From assembly GCF_001544695.2 (NCBI RefSeq), contig NZ_FCOM02000025.1, positions 1-64,000 on the forward strand: a DNA stretch of 64,000 bases. Direction: 5' to 3'. The stretch comes from Caballeronia arvi. Lineage in GTDB: Bacteria > Pseudomonadota > Gammaproteobacteria > Burkholderiales > Burkholderiaceae. The position numbers were made by a program, and so were the translations under genes. The notes under the pieces are model-generated. The model was not told the origin of the DNA, ran no database searches, and saw nothing but the letters and a program-made list of their open reading frames with translations. Shown piece after piece: positions 52,296 through 61,438 of the stretch. Position 1 is the stretch's first letter. Every line of letters starts with the position of its first letter.

Positions 52296-52823
52296 TCAGC
52301 TTTGCTGCCATCTCGGCGGCACGTCCACGCGCGGGCAGAAGAAATACGACTTGAGCACGTTGCGTCCGATCACGCGCCCGAGTTCGGAGAACGCGCAGTA
52401 GTTGCCGATCATCAGGAAGAGAAGAATCTGAATCGCCCAGAACTGCGGCCAGTTGATATGCGCGATCAGCGCGTGCTGCGCCGCCGCCAGGCCGTGCGTT
52501 TCCTTCCAGAAATCGTAGAGGCGCTCGAGATAGTGCAGGATGCCGGCGATGACGGTGTAGATGAGCGTTTTCCACGCCGCGTTCCAGATCAGCGGATGAT
52601 CCGGATAGCGATTGATGAACGGCAGCATGTTCGCGATCATCACCGATTTGCCGAGGATCAGCGAAGCGACGATGACCGAAGCGGACGTCGGCAGCGAGAT
52701 GCCGGTGCCTTTCACCATCAACGTGCGAACGATGACGACGACATGCAGAAGAACGAAGAAGAAGAGCGTGGGCGGCACCATCTTCATCATTTCATGCTTC
52801 AGCTTGGCGAACGAAATGGCCAT
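52296..52823 (-). CDS. Hypothetical inner-membrane protein
   Basis: A 175-aa protein with about four hydrophobic segments: around 18-37 (TLFFFVLLHVVVIVRTLMV), 48-68, 86-105 and 128-150. No family is recognised with certainty. ATG 52823 precedes the first basic stretch; upstream codons are shadow. It converges on arfB and stands alone on the minus strand. Confidence 0.75.
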   Translation of the reverse strand: MAISFAKLKHEMMKMVPPTLFFFVLLHVVVIVRTLMVKGTGISLPTSASVIVASLILGKSVMIANMLPFINRYPDHPLIWNAAWKTLIYTVIAGILHYLERLYDFWKETHGLAAAQHALIAHINWPQFWAIQILLFLMIGNYCAFSELGRVIGRNVLKSYFFCPRVDVPPRWQQS

Positions 52824-52952
52824 ATCGACTCCCGGCGCAAAAAACGCGAAGGATGACGCGGCATTGCGCAACGTGCAACGCGCATCCAAACAATTTGACG
52901 GATGCGCGTGACGCGAGGGAAGAGCGGCTGGCCCCGTCGCAGGGAGTCTAGT

Positions 52953-53885
52953 TCACGGCGCGAATTTGCGCCGTCCGAAGAAGGGCACGCGCTTCACCGC
53001 GCCAGTGGCGAGCGCGGTGCCCGCGAGCACGATCGCGCAACCTGCCATCATCACCAGCGAGACGCGTTCGCCGAGAAAGAGCGCGCCCCACAAAATGCCG
53101 AAGAGCGGGATGACGAAGGTCACGGTCATCGCGCGCGCGGGGCCCGCGACCGCCACCAGATGAAAATAGATGAAGTACGCGATGCCCGTGCAGCCGATGC
53201 CGAGCGCGAGCACCGCGCCCCACGCATGCGCGGAAACCGGCGCGACGGGCCACGTGAGGAACGCGATCGGCGCGAGCGTCAGGGTCGCGCCGATCATGCT
53301 GCCGGCGGCGTTGGTCATCGCATCGACGTCCATCAGATACTTTTTCGCGAAGTTGCCCGCGACGCCGTAAAGCGCCGATGCAGCGAGCGCCGCCGCCGCC
53401 GCGAGCATGCCTTGCACGGGCAGCGCGGCATCGTGGCCCGCATGCTCCGGCGCGATCTGGTTCCACACCAGCACGAGCACGCCCGCAAAACCGATCGCCA
53501 TGCCGATCGTGCGCGCGGTCGTCAGACGGTCGCGCAGCCACAGATACGCGACGAGCGCGCCGAACAGCGGCGTCGTCGCGTTGATGACGGAAGTCGCGCC
53601 GGCCGAAAGGGTCAGCTCGGCGTACGCGAACAGGCAGAACGGCGCCGCCGAATTGAGAATGCCGACGGCGAGCAGTTGCAGCCAGCGCGCGCGCAACGTC
53701 GCGGCGGTTGCGGCGAGTGGGCGGCGCGCGAGCAGCATGCCGATCAGAAAGATGGCGCCGATGCCGACCCGCAAGGCCATCAGCGGCGCGACGCCGAATT
53801 CGGCGACACCGACGCGAATGAAAAGAAACGACGCGCCCCACAGGGCGGCGAGGACGATCAGTTGCAACAGATTGGCGGGTGACAT
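52953..53885 (-). CDS. DMT/EamA-family transporter
   Basis: A 310-aa transporter with about ten membrane helices arranged as two EamA repeats: LLQLIVLAALWGASFLFIRVGVAEFG at the start, SAGATSVINATTPLFGALVAYLWLRD near 92-117, and the mirror GPARAMTVTFVIPLFGILWGALFLGERVS near 240-268. Members export amino acids or metabolites; the substrate here is unknown. ATG 53885 matches the family start. The basic C-terminus ends in FGRRKFAP. Confidence 0.9.
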   Translation of the reverse strand: MSPANLLQLIVLAALWGASFLFIRVGVAEFGVAPLMALRVGIGAIFLIGMLLARRPLAATAATLRARWLQLLAVGILNSAAPFCLFAYAELTLSAGATSVINATTPLFGALVAYLWLRDRLTTARTIGMAIGFAGVLVLVWNQIAPEHAGHDAALPVQGMLAAAAALAASALYGVAGNFAKKYLMDVDAMTNAAGSMIGATLTLAPIAFLTWPVAPVSAHAWGAVLALGIGCTGIAYFIYFHLVAVAGPARAMTVTFVIPLFGILWGALFLGERVSLVMMAGCAIVLAGTALATGAVKRVPFFGRRKFAP

Positions 53886-54769
53886 GGCGGGCGGACTTCG
53901 GTATGCGAATCGAAAGTCCGCGCATGTTAGCACCGCGCGCGTATCCGGAAGACGTTCGCGCAAAGAGAGCGCAAGAAGCGGGAGACACGTGCAGGCGCAT
54001 TTGTTTCGACCTGCGCGTTATTCAACGGCGAGCGAGGCTGGTGCGAACGACCACTAAGCGAGCCGGTGGCTTAAAAAGTCACAATGGATGCTTGCGCCGT
54101 ATCTTGGTTAAGAAAAGCATAAGATGAATGCTAGGAATCTTCTTCGCACAATATTTATTGTGATTTTCTTGTGAAAAGAATTCCAACGATTGATATTAAG
54201 AGTTTTCGGCCTTGCAAACCGATGCTTTGACAGATAAAGTTTCGCCCGATATTCGAGCTGACTCAGCGGCGGATTGCTTCAATAAACCAAACGTCGCTTC
54301 GAGAAGCTGCAGAACGAAATATGCCATCCCTGTCCAGCGCGAGTGCGCCGGCACCTGCCCTTGAAAGCCGCGTGGTTCTGGCGTCGTGAATCCAGAATCG
54401 AACGACCACGAACCGGCAATAGGCTCACGCGAACCTTCTTTGAAAAAAATATCCGACGTTTCTTCTGCTCGTTGATCGAGTGCTGCGTGCGGCTGTGTCG
54501 AATATCAAGGTTATGCATAAGAGGCGTGCATGAAGCACCACGCGCTGCACGATAATTCAACTCGAGCACATCTCGTCCGGCGCAAAGTCGCGTTTCTTCA
54601 TTTTTCCAATCTTTGATCTCGATCGGACAATCGAATTCCGCAGAGATTAAATCATTGCGCCGTTTTATTTTATCGAAAGTAATTGAAAGCGGGCTGAAAA
54701 ATTGGATTTCCCCGGCATCCTGCAACGATGCCGGCTGAGTTTGTTGTTGTTTTTTTGAAGAGGATCGCA
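53886..54769. other. AT-rich gene-free region upstream of the second adhesin
   Basis: This 884-base region is clearly poorer in GC than its neighbours. It contains TTGACA (54227-54232) with TATTCG 17 bases on (54250-54255), a possible plus-strand promoter that would give a leader of about 500 bases before the adhesin start. Short frames on both strands (for example 54279-54725) lack protein character. No terminator or RNA family is recognised. Confidence 0.45.
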
Positions 54770-57700
54770 GTGAACAAGATTTATCAAATCATTTGGAACA
54801 AGGCATTCGGAGCGTGGGTGCCGGCACCGGAAGGCTCAAAAGCGAAGAGGAAAGGAAGGTCCGTCGTACACGCCACAATGGCGGCACTTGCTTTGCTGAT
54901 CGGCGCGCAAGCTCATGCCTACGTTGCGGGGTCGGGCGCGACCGTTACCGGTGCGACGCAAGGAATTGCAATCGGCGACCAGAGTTCCGCGGCCGGAGCC
55001 CCGTTGAACGTATTCCCAGTTTGGCCGCATCAACGTCCGAATGGGACGTCGAACTATACGGGGCCGGGCACCAGCATTGCCTTTGGATATCAGGCGTTCG
55101 CACAAAGCACCGCCTTTGGCGGCGCGATGGCATTCGGACAGGATGCCTACGCTTTAGGGCGGTCCTTGGCGTTCGGCCCCGGAGCCAGCGCGTTCTCCGA
55201 TTGGGCATCGGCCTACGGCGCGCTTTCCTTCGCCAACAATAATGCAGTGGCGTTCGGAACCCATGCCTATGCGTCTGGCGACAGTGCTGTGTCGGTGGGC
55301 ATGACGAGCGAGGCATCGGGATACGCGGCAACGGCAATGGGCCTGTCGAGTTCGTCTGCGGGCCGTGGCGCAACAGCGCTCGGCCTTTCGAGCTCCGCAT
55401 CGGATGACGGCGGCGTGGCGCTCGGCGCCTTCAGCCATTCCCAGTCGGCCAACTCGCTCGCGCTGGGCTCATCGGCGAACGCTCTGGGCACCTATGCGGC
55501 AGCGGTCGGATACGGCGCGTCCGCCAGCAACATGGGCGATGTCGCGCTCGGTGCATCGACCAAGGCGGCGGGCGACGGCGCCCGATTCGCTACGGCTCTC
55601 GGTTCAGGTAGCGAGGCGTCGACGTCCGCCACGACCGCCGTAGGCGCGCTCGCCAAGGCGACTCAGGACAGCGGCACCGCCGTGGGTTACGGCGCGAACG
55701 CTTCGGAGGTGAACTCGACGGCCATCGGCAAGAACGCGACCGCTTCGACGCTCAATTCGGTTGCGCTGGGTGCGGATTCGAGCACCGGTGCGGTCGTGAG
55801 CACAGCGAGCGCGACTATTGGCGGCGAGACGTATTCGTTCGCCGGATCCAACGCGGCAGGTACCGTGAGCATCGGCAGCACGGGCCATGAACGCACGATC
55901 ACCAATGTCGCAGCCGGTCGAGTGAGCGACGTATCGACCGATGCGGTGAACGGCTCACAGCTTTATGCAACGAACAGCGCCATCGGCAACCTGTCGGATC
56001 AGGTCACGAACATCGATCTGAAGGGCACGAAATACTTCCATGCGAACAGCACCGGAGCCGACTCTCAGGCCCTGGGTGCCGATTCGATCGCGATCGGCAT
56101 GGGCGCCGTGGCGAACAGCGCGAACGACGTCGCACTGGGGACATCGGCGAACGCTCAGGGAGACTATGCGGCAGCGGTCGGGTACGGCGCGAACGCGTCG
56201 GAGGTGAACTCGACGGCCATCGGCAAGAACGCGACCGCTTCGACGATCAACTCGGTTGCGCTGGGTGCGGATTCGAGCACAGGCGCGGTGGTGAGCACAG
56301 CGGGCGCGACCGTCGGCGGCGAGACCTATTCGTTCGCGGGATCCAACGCGGCAGGCACGGTGAGCGTCGGCAGCACGGGCCATGAACGCACGATCACCAA
56401 TGTGGCAGCCGGTCGAGTGAGCGACGTGTCGACCGATGCGGTGAACGGCTCGCAGCTCCATGCAACGAACAGCGCCATCGACAGCCTGTCGGATCAGGTC
56501 ACGAACGTCGATCTGAAGGGCACGAAATACTTCCACGCGAATAGCACCGGGGTGGACTCACGAGCCCTGGGTGCCGATTCGGTCGCGATTGGCATGGGTG
56601 CAGTCGCGAACAGCGCGAACGACGTCGCACTGGGATCGGGTTCCATCACGACGGGATCGACGGGCGCAGCGGGCATGTCGGTCGCCGGCAACAACTACCA
56701 GTTCGCCGGCCCCACGTCGATCGGCACGGTGAGCGTGGGTGCTGCAGGTCAGGAGCGCACCATTACGAACGTCGCCGCAGGCCGTCTTGGCTTCGAATCG
56801 ACCGACGCCGTGAACGGTTCGCAGCTCTGGGGGGCGGTGTATGCCATCCAGTCCGTGTCGAATGCGCTCGCGCAAACGAATCAGACGGTCGCGAATCTGT
56901 CGAACAAGGTCAATGGCCTGAAGGCGACGGGCCTTATGGCAACCCGCGCCGATGCCGCCACCGCCTCTTCGGGCACCACGGGGCTCCTCGGCAGTGCGCA
57001 AGCCCCGCTCACGAGCTTGCAGGCGACTGCAGGCGTGAACGATTCCGCGGTGGCGTACAACGTCAATGCCGACGGCACGCCGGACTACAACAACGTCACG
57101 CTCAATGGCGACGCCTACGACGCCAATACGAACCAGGGCGGCACGAAGATCACCAACGTGGCGGTAGGTTCGGCCCCGAGCGATGCGGTCAACTACGCAC
57201 AATTCAATGACGCCATCACGCGCGTGACGAATATTGCGCAGAGCGGCGGCACACCGTTCTTCGCCGTGGACGGCAACCGCGACATCGAGCTTGCCGTTGC
57301 CAGCGGCGATCACGCGATGGCAAGCGGAGCGAATGCCCGGGCGACCGGCGCACAAGCGGTGGCAGTCGGGGCGAACTCGATCGCGAGCAGCTCGAATTCG
57401 ATGGCGCTCGGTGCGAACACGATCGCCACCGGCGACAACGCCGTGGCGTTGGGCGCGGGCTCCATCGCGGACCAGGCGAACACGGTTTCCGTCGGCTCGT
57501 CGACGCAGCAGCGCCGCGTAACGAACGTTGCGCAAGGCACGTCCGACACCGATGCCGTCAACGTCGCGCAACTGAACCAGGCAGTCGCGCAATCGGACGC
57601 CAAGGTCAGTCAGGCAGTCCAGTCAGCGAACGCGTACACCGATCAGCAGTTCAGCAAGATGAGCGACAAGATGAACTCGCTGGGTGCGGCAGCGATGGCG

Positions 57701-57904
57701 GCAACGTCGCTGATCCCGAATGCGCGTGCGCAGGGCAACTTCCAGATGGCCGTCGCGGCCGGCACGTATGGCAATGCGTCGGCGCTTGCCATCGGCGCCA
57801 ACTTCTGGGCTACCAACAATCTGCTCATGAACGTGCACCTCGCGCGTTCGACGGGCAGCGGCGCGAGCACCGGCGCATCGATCGGCGCGACCTACGGGTT
57901 CTGA
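54770..57904 (+). CDS. Trimeric autotransporter adhesin with YadA-like head
   Basis: A 1044-aa type Vc adhesin. It starts at GTG 54770 with an ESPR signal (MNKIYQIIWNKAFGAWVPAPEG), preceded by an AGAGGA ribosome site; an in-frame ATG 42 bases upstream would spoil the ESPR. The passenger is a beta-roll head of many AxAxG-type 14-residue turns (SVALGADS, TAIGKNAT), with necks TNVAAGRVSDVSTDAVNGSQLYATN, a coiled-coil stalk and a YadA anchor ending in GASIGATYGF. A 165-codon block is duplicated in tandem. A strong terminator follows. Confidence 0.92.
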   Translation: MNKIYQIIWNKAFGAWVPAPEGSKAKRKGRSVVHATMAALALLIGAQAHAYVAGSGATVTGATQGIAIGDQSSAAGAPLNVFPVWPHQRPNGTSNYTGPGTSIAFGYQAFAQSTAFGGAMAFGQDAYALGRSLAFGPGASAFSDWASAYGALSFANNNAVAFGTHAYASGDSAVSVGMTSEASGYAATAMGLSSSSAGRGATALGLSSSASDDGGVALGAFSHSQSANSLALGSSANALGTYAAAVGYGASASNMGDVALGASTKAAGDGARFATALGSGSEASTSATTAVGALAKATQDSGTAVGYGANASEVNSTAIGKNATASTLNSVALGADSSTGAVVSTASATIGGETYSFAGSNAAGTVSIGSTGHERTITNVAAGRVSDVSTDAVNGSQLYATNSAIGNLSDQVTNIDLKGTKYFHANSTGADSQALGADSIAIGMGAVANSANDVALGTSANAQGDYAAAVGYGANASEVNSTAIGKNATASTINSVALGADSSTGAVVSTAGATVGGETYSFAGSNAAGTVSVGSTGHERTITNVAAGRVSDVSTDAVNGSQLHATNSAIDSLSDQVTNVDLKGTKYFHANSTGVDSRALGADSVAIGMGAVANSANDVALGSGSITTGSTGAAGMSVAGNNYQFAGPTSIGTVSVGAAGQERTITNVAAGRLGFESTDAVNGSQLWGAVYAIQSVSNALAQTNQTVANLSNKVNGLKATGLMATRADAATASSGTTGLLGSAQAPLTSLQATAGVNDSAVAYNVNADGTPDYNNVTLNGDAYDANTNQGGTKITNVAVGSAPSDAVNYAQFNDAITRVTNIAQSGGTPFFAVDGNRDIELAVASGDHAMASGANARATGAQAVAVGANSIASSSNSMALGANTIATGDNAVALGAGSIADQANTVSVGSSTQQRRVTNVAQGTSDTDAVNVAQLNQAVAQSDAKVSQAVQSANAYTDQQFSKMSDKMNSLGAAAMAATSLIPNARAQGNFQMAVAAGTYGNASALAIGANFWATNNLLMNVHLARSTGSGASTGASIGATYGF
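55683..56672 (+). repeat. 495-bp tandem duplication in the adhesin head
   Basis: The block that starts near 55688 (TACGGCGCGAAC) recurs at 56183, an offset of 495 bases or 165 codons, with few differences. Each copy has head turns, a neck and a stalk start. The right boundary is approximate. Confidence 0.8.
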
Positions 57905-57974
57905 GCGCTGATGAGCCCCATTCGTGGGGCTTGCCCACAACGATGAGGCGACGGAATTCGTCGCCGCTGGCCAG

Positions 57975-58014
57975 ATCGTGGTTCGACAGTAATGTCGGAC
58001 CACGATTTTTTTTT
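57975..58014 (+). terminator. Intrinsic terminator after the second adhesin
   Basis: A 14-bp stem (57975-57988 with 57993-58006, one G-U pair, loop GTAA) is followed by nine T residues. It lies 70 bases after the adhesin stop. Confidence 0.88.
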
Positions 58015-58049
58015 GCCGGCGCAAGCAGGCGTTTGCGGCTCCTGGCGAT

Positions 58050-59651
58050 TCAATGCGGCGGAATCATCCACGTCAGCACGTTCTGCTGCAGCCACACGAG
58101 CACGCCGAGCAGGATCGTGAGAAAGATCGAATGCCAGAAAGTGCGCGCGAAGACGAGCCCCTCCTTGCCCTTGAGCTCGGTCGTGGCCACTCCGGTCGAG
58201 ATGTTCTGCGGCGAAATCATCTTGCCCATCACGCCGCCTGACGAGTTGGTCGCCGCCATCAGCACTGGATTGAGATTGAGCTGGTTCGCCGCCACGACTT
58301 GCAGATTGCCGAAGAGCGCATTGCCCGAGGTATCGCTGCCGGAAAGGAACACCGCCACCCAGCCGAGGAACGCGGAGACGAGCGGGAAGAACGGCCCGAC
58401 CGACGCGACGCCCAGGCCCAGCGTGTAGTTCATGCCCGAGTAGTTCATCAGATATGCGAGCCCGACGATCGTCGCCACGGTCAGAATGGCGATGCGCGTC
58501 TGCACCCACGTATCGGCGATCGCCGCGCCGTACTCGCGCGCGGGAAGCTTCACCATGAGCGCGGTGATGATCGACGCGACGAGGATCGCGGTGCCCGTCG
58601 CGAGCGGCTGGAAGTCCCAGATCGCGCCATAGGGCTGGTTGTAGAGCGTGATGTAGACCGCTTTGTCGAGACCGGGCCACGCGATCTTGACGTCGCCGAT
58701 CAGGAAGATCTTCAGCACCGTCCACACGATCACGACCACCGACACGACGATCCAGGGTATCCAGCCCTGTCCGCCGGAGACCGGCGCGCGGGTATCGGCG
58801 AGGCGGTCGACATTCACTGCGAACTTTTCATCCGCGACGGGCTTCCACACGCGCAGGAACGCGATCGTCAGAATCAGCGAGACCAGCGACGAAAGCACAT
58901 CGGTCAGCGCATAGCTGATGTAGTTCGACGTGACGAACTGCGTGAGCGCGAACGCGCCGCCCGACACCAGCAGCACGGGCCAGATGCGCGTCATGTTGCG
59001 AAAGCCCGCGTAGACGCCAATCACATAGAACGGCAGGAAGAACGCGAACAGCGGCAACTGGCGGCCGACCATTTTCGCGAGGGCGTCGGTGGGCAGGTGC
59101 GTGACCGCGCCGAGCACGGTGATCGGCACGCCGAGCGCGCCGAACGCGACGGGCGCCGTGTTGAAGATGAGCGTGAAGGTGAGCGCTTCGAGCGTCGGGA
59201 AACCGAGCAGGATCAGGAGCGAACTCGTGATGGCGATCGGCGTGCCGAAGCCCGAGATGCCTTCGAGTAGCGCGCCGAACGAGAAGCCGATCACGACGAG
59301 CACGATGCGCCGGTCGTTCGGCAGGTTATCGACCATCCACTGGCGAAAAGCCTCGAAGCGCCCCGAGCGCTGCGCGACGTTGTAGAGCAGGATCGCCGCG
59401 AAGACGATCCACATGACCGGCCACAGCGCGAACACCGCGCCGGCCGCGACCGAATCGAGCGCGAGCCCGACCGGGAAATGCCAGCCCGCCACCGCGATGA
59501 CGAGCGCGAGGATCAGGCCCGCGAGCGACGCCTGCCACGCCGGGCGGCGCGCCCAGCCGAGCAGCACGAGCACCAGGAGGATCGGCAGCGCGGCGACGAT
59601 GAAGGAAGCGAAGAGGGAATGCGCGATCGGAGTGAGAAGCTGATGGAACAT
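58050..59651 (-). CDS. lldP: L-lactate permease
   Basis: A 533-aa inner-membrane lactate/proton symporter of the LctP family, with about 12-14 helices. Family stretches include WPVMWIVFAAILLYNVAQRSGRFEAFRQWM, FSFGALLEGISGFGTPIAITSSLLILLGF and SGSDTSGNALFGNLQVVAANQLNLNPVLMAATNSSGGVMGKMISPQNI. Length is normal. It converges on the adhesin gene. No lactate dehydrogenase or lldR-type regulator lies nearby, so its control is not shown. Confidence 0.94.
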   Translation of the reverse strand: MFHQLLTPIAHSLFASFIVAALPILLVLVLLGWARRPAWQASLAGLILALVIAVAGWHFPVGLALDSVAAGAVFALWPVMWIVFAAILLYNVAQRSGRFEAFRQWMVDNLPNDRRIVLVVIGFSFGALLEGISGFGTPIAITSSLLILLGFPTLEALTFTLIFNTAPVAFGALGVPITVLGAVTHLPTDALAKMVGRQLPLFAFFLPFYVIGVYAGFRNMTRIWPVLLVSGGAFALTQFVTSNYISYALTDVLSSLVSLILTIAFLRVWKPVADEKFAVNVDRLADTRAPVSGGQGWIPWIVVSVVVIVWTVLKIFLIGDVKIAWPGLDKAVYITLYNQPYGAIWDFQPLATGTAILVASIITALMVKLPAREYGAAIADTWVQTRIAILTVATIVGLAYLMNYSGMNYTLGLGVASVGPFFPLVSAFLGWVAVFLSGSDTSGNALFGNLQVVAANQLNLNPVLMAATNSSGGVMGKMISPQNISTGVATTELKGKEGLVFARTFWHSIFLTILLGVLVWLQQNVLTWMIPPH

Positions 59652-59906
59652 CGGGTCTCCTTGCGGGTGTCATGAGCGGCAGCGGCGACGAGCCGATGCG
59701 CGCGATGCGCGTGGAGTTCGATGTTCTGCCGACGACGGCCGCCGGTTAAGCAAACGCATAACGCGCTCACTAAGAATAGGGCGCGAACGGCCTGCGTCAA
59801 GGCATGAATGCGCGTCCATTACGGCGCGGGCGTCGCGCGTGGACGTGAGGGAACGTACAGGACGCGCCGCGTGCGGGCGCGTCGTTGTCGCAAGCGGCGG
59901 GACGAA

Positions 59907-60038
59907 TCAGCTCTCGGCGATCACGCCCGGCGTGTTGCTGTCGTCGTGGCCGACGGGAGGCGTCTGGCGAAACACCCACACGGTCAGCAGGCCGAGCGAG
60001 GCGAGCATCCACAGCACGAAAAACACAAAGGCCATCAT
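59907..60038 (-). CDS. Small membrane protein, 43 aa
   Basis: A 43-aa protein with one helix (MMAFVFFVLWMLASLGLLTVWVF) and a polar tail. ATG 60038 follows a GGGGATCGG sequence that can act as a ribosome site; a second ATG lies right after it. It lies upstream of lldP on the same strand with a gap of 255 bases. No family is recognised. Confidence 0.5.
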   Translation of the reverse strand: MMAFVFFVLWMLASLGLLTVWVFRQTPPVGHDDSNTPGVIAES

Positions 60039-60296
60039 GTCCGATCCCCCGATACGGAAATTGCGCGACGGGCAGTCGCGCTTGCGATGCAGTAATGGGG
60101 ATCTATGTAGCCAAAAGCGTGCCAATCGTCTGGCGAAATCGGGCGATGCCTTGTCGGATAAGGAAAGTGTCCGCGCGCACAGAGGGGTTCATCGTACGAG
60201 TAATGCCGTTTTCAGCAGAAAATGTTGCAGCCATGTTACGCGACGCCGTGCAAAGCAGGCGTTTGTCTCATCTGATGTAACGTCGCGAAGCGCCGG

Positions 60297-60809
60297 TCAG
60301 TGGCCGTGGCCGCCTCCGCCGTGCCATCCGCCGCCTCCGCCCTGCCAGCTGCTGCCACCGCCGTGCCATCCGCCGCCGCCGTTGCCGCCGTGTCCGTGCC
60401 ATCCGCCGCCATGCCAGCCACCGCCGTGCCAGCCGTGACCCCAGCAGCATCCGCCGCCGCCCCAGTAGCCGAAGCCGAAGGAGACCGCCGGATAACCATA
60501 GCCGTAGCCGTAATAGGCCGGATAAGCGGCATACGGCGGGTAGTAGGGGTATGGGTACGGATACGTCTGGTAGTAGTCGGTGTACGGTGACCCCACCGCG
60601 TATTCGTACTGCGGTGGAAGCGTTGCCGCAGCGGCGCCGGATGCGGCCTGCCCGGGCAACGCGAATTCGCGCTGCGTATAGGTTGCGCCGACCACGGGAT
60701 AAGAGGGATAGGCCGGATACCCGTAGTAATAGCACCCGCTGAGAAGAAGCCCGGCAGCGAGCGCGATGGCGGCCGTTGCGGGTCCGGAAATACTGCGGGC
60801 GGGAATCAT
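60297..60809 (-). CDS. Gly/His/Tyr-rich lipoprotein
   Basis: A 170-aa predicted lipoprotein. The signal peptide ends in LLLSGC (Cys about 26). The middle is Tyr/Pro-rich (YPYPYPYYPPYAAYPAYYG), and the C-terminal third is built of Gly, His and Trp (GHGWHGGGWHGGG), a composition that can bind metals or form adhesive, disordered surfaces. No family is recognised. It is alone on the minus strand between two small genes. Confidence 0.75.
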   Translation of the reverse strand: MIPARSISGPATAAIALAAGLLLSGCYYYGYPAYPSYPVVGATYTQREFALPGQAASGAAAATLPPQYEYAVGSPYTDYYQTYPYPYPYYPPYAAYPAYYGYGYGYPAVSFGFGYWGGGGCCWGHGWHGGGWHGGGWHGHGGNGGGGWHGGGSSWQGGGGGWHGGGGHGH

Positions 60810-61001
60810 GATGCTGCTCCTTGCACTACGGCCCGCCGAACTGAACTGGAAAAGCAGGCCCGTTAAGAAGCAGCTTAGTCGAACGATCGCGCGCGGGCGT
60901 TCGATGTCATGTCACAAAGCGTTACCGGCGCGCGATTATGTAACAAACTTGAAACAACGGACGGATTGCGGCGAGGTGTCGGCCTCGCCGCTGCGAGAAA
61001 A

Positions 61002-61214
61002 CTACTTGCCAACCTGATTGCCGATGACGCCGCCGACGGCCGCGCCGCCGAGCGTCGAAAGTGCGCTGCCCCCGATCACCGCGCCGCCGGCCGCGCCCAC
61101 GCCGGCGCCGATGGCGGTATCCCGTTGACGCGTGGTCATGTCGCCGCAAGCCGTGAGTCCTCCCAGAAACGCAACGACCATTGCAGCGGCGCCGATCTGT
61201 CTGATGGTTTTCAT
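61002..61214 (-). CDS. Glycine-zipper lipoprotein
   Basis: A 70-aa predicted lipoprotein. The signal peptide ends in the lipobox GLTAC (Cys about 23). The rest has alternating small residues (IGAGVGAAGGAVIGGSALSTLGGAAVGGVIGNQVGK), the pattern of glycine-zipper 2TM/OsmB-like proteins of the envelope. ATG 61214 gives the signal peptide; the upstream frame is shadow. A stress role is inferred from the family only. Confidence 0.8.
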   Translation of the reverse strand: MKTIRQIGAAAMVVAFLGGLTACGDMTTRQRDTAIGAGVGAAGGAVIGGSALSTLGGAAVGGVIGNQVGK

Positions 61215-61379
61215 GTCGACTCTCCATTCGATGATGAGATGAATCGGCTGCGGTTCGGCGCTCGCCAAAGGGCGCGCCATGTTTTCGCCGGTTCGCTCAA
61301 TTCCGTAGCAGGGAAAATGCCCGATTCGTCCGATATACGTCCCAGCCATACCCGGCAAGGCTTTGCGCCCGATGAGCCC

Positions 61380-61419
61380 CAAAAAAACGGCCTGTCGCAC
61401 GCACTGTGCGACAGGCCGT
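61380..61419 (-). terminator. Intrinsic terminator after thiC
   Basis: A perfect 14-bp stem (61387-61400 with 61406-61419, loop of five) is followed on the minus strand by seven T residues. It starts 20 bases past the thiC stop. Confidence 0.9.
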
Positions 61420-61438
61420 CGTCAGCTACCGGCAAGCA

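Noticed and set aside
54279..54725. 148-codon minus-strand gene upstream of the second adhesin
   Set aside because: No motif, mixed composition and no clear ribosome site in an AT-rich intergenic stretch.
54728..54769. ATG 54728 as the start of the second adhesin
   Set aside because: It would place 14 unrelated residues before the ESPR. GTG 54770 has a ribosome site and gives a normal ESPR start.
57911..57931. Hairpin AGCCCCA/TGGGGCT after the second adhesin as terminator
   Set aside because: No T run follows; the hairpin at 57975-58014 is far stronger.
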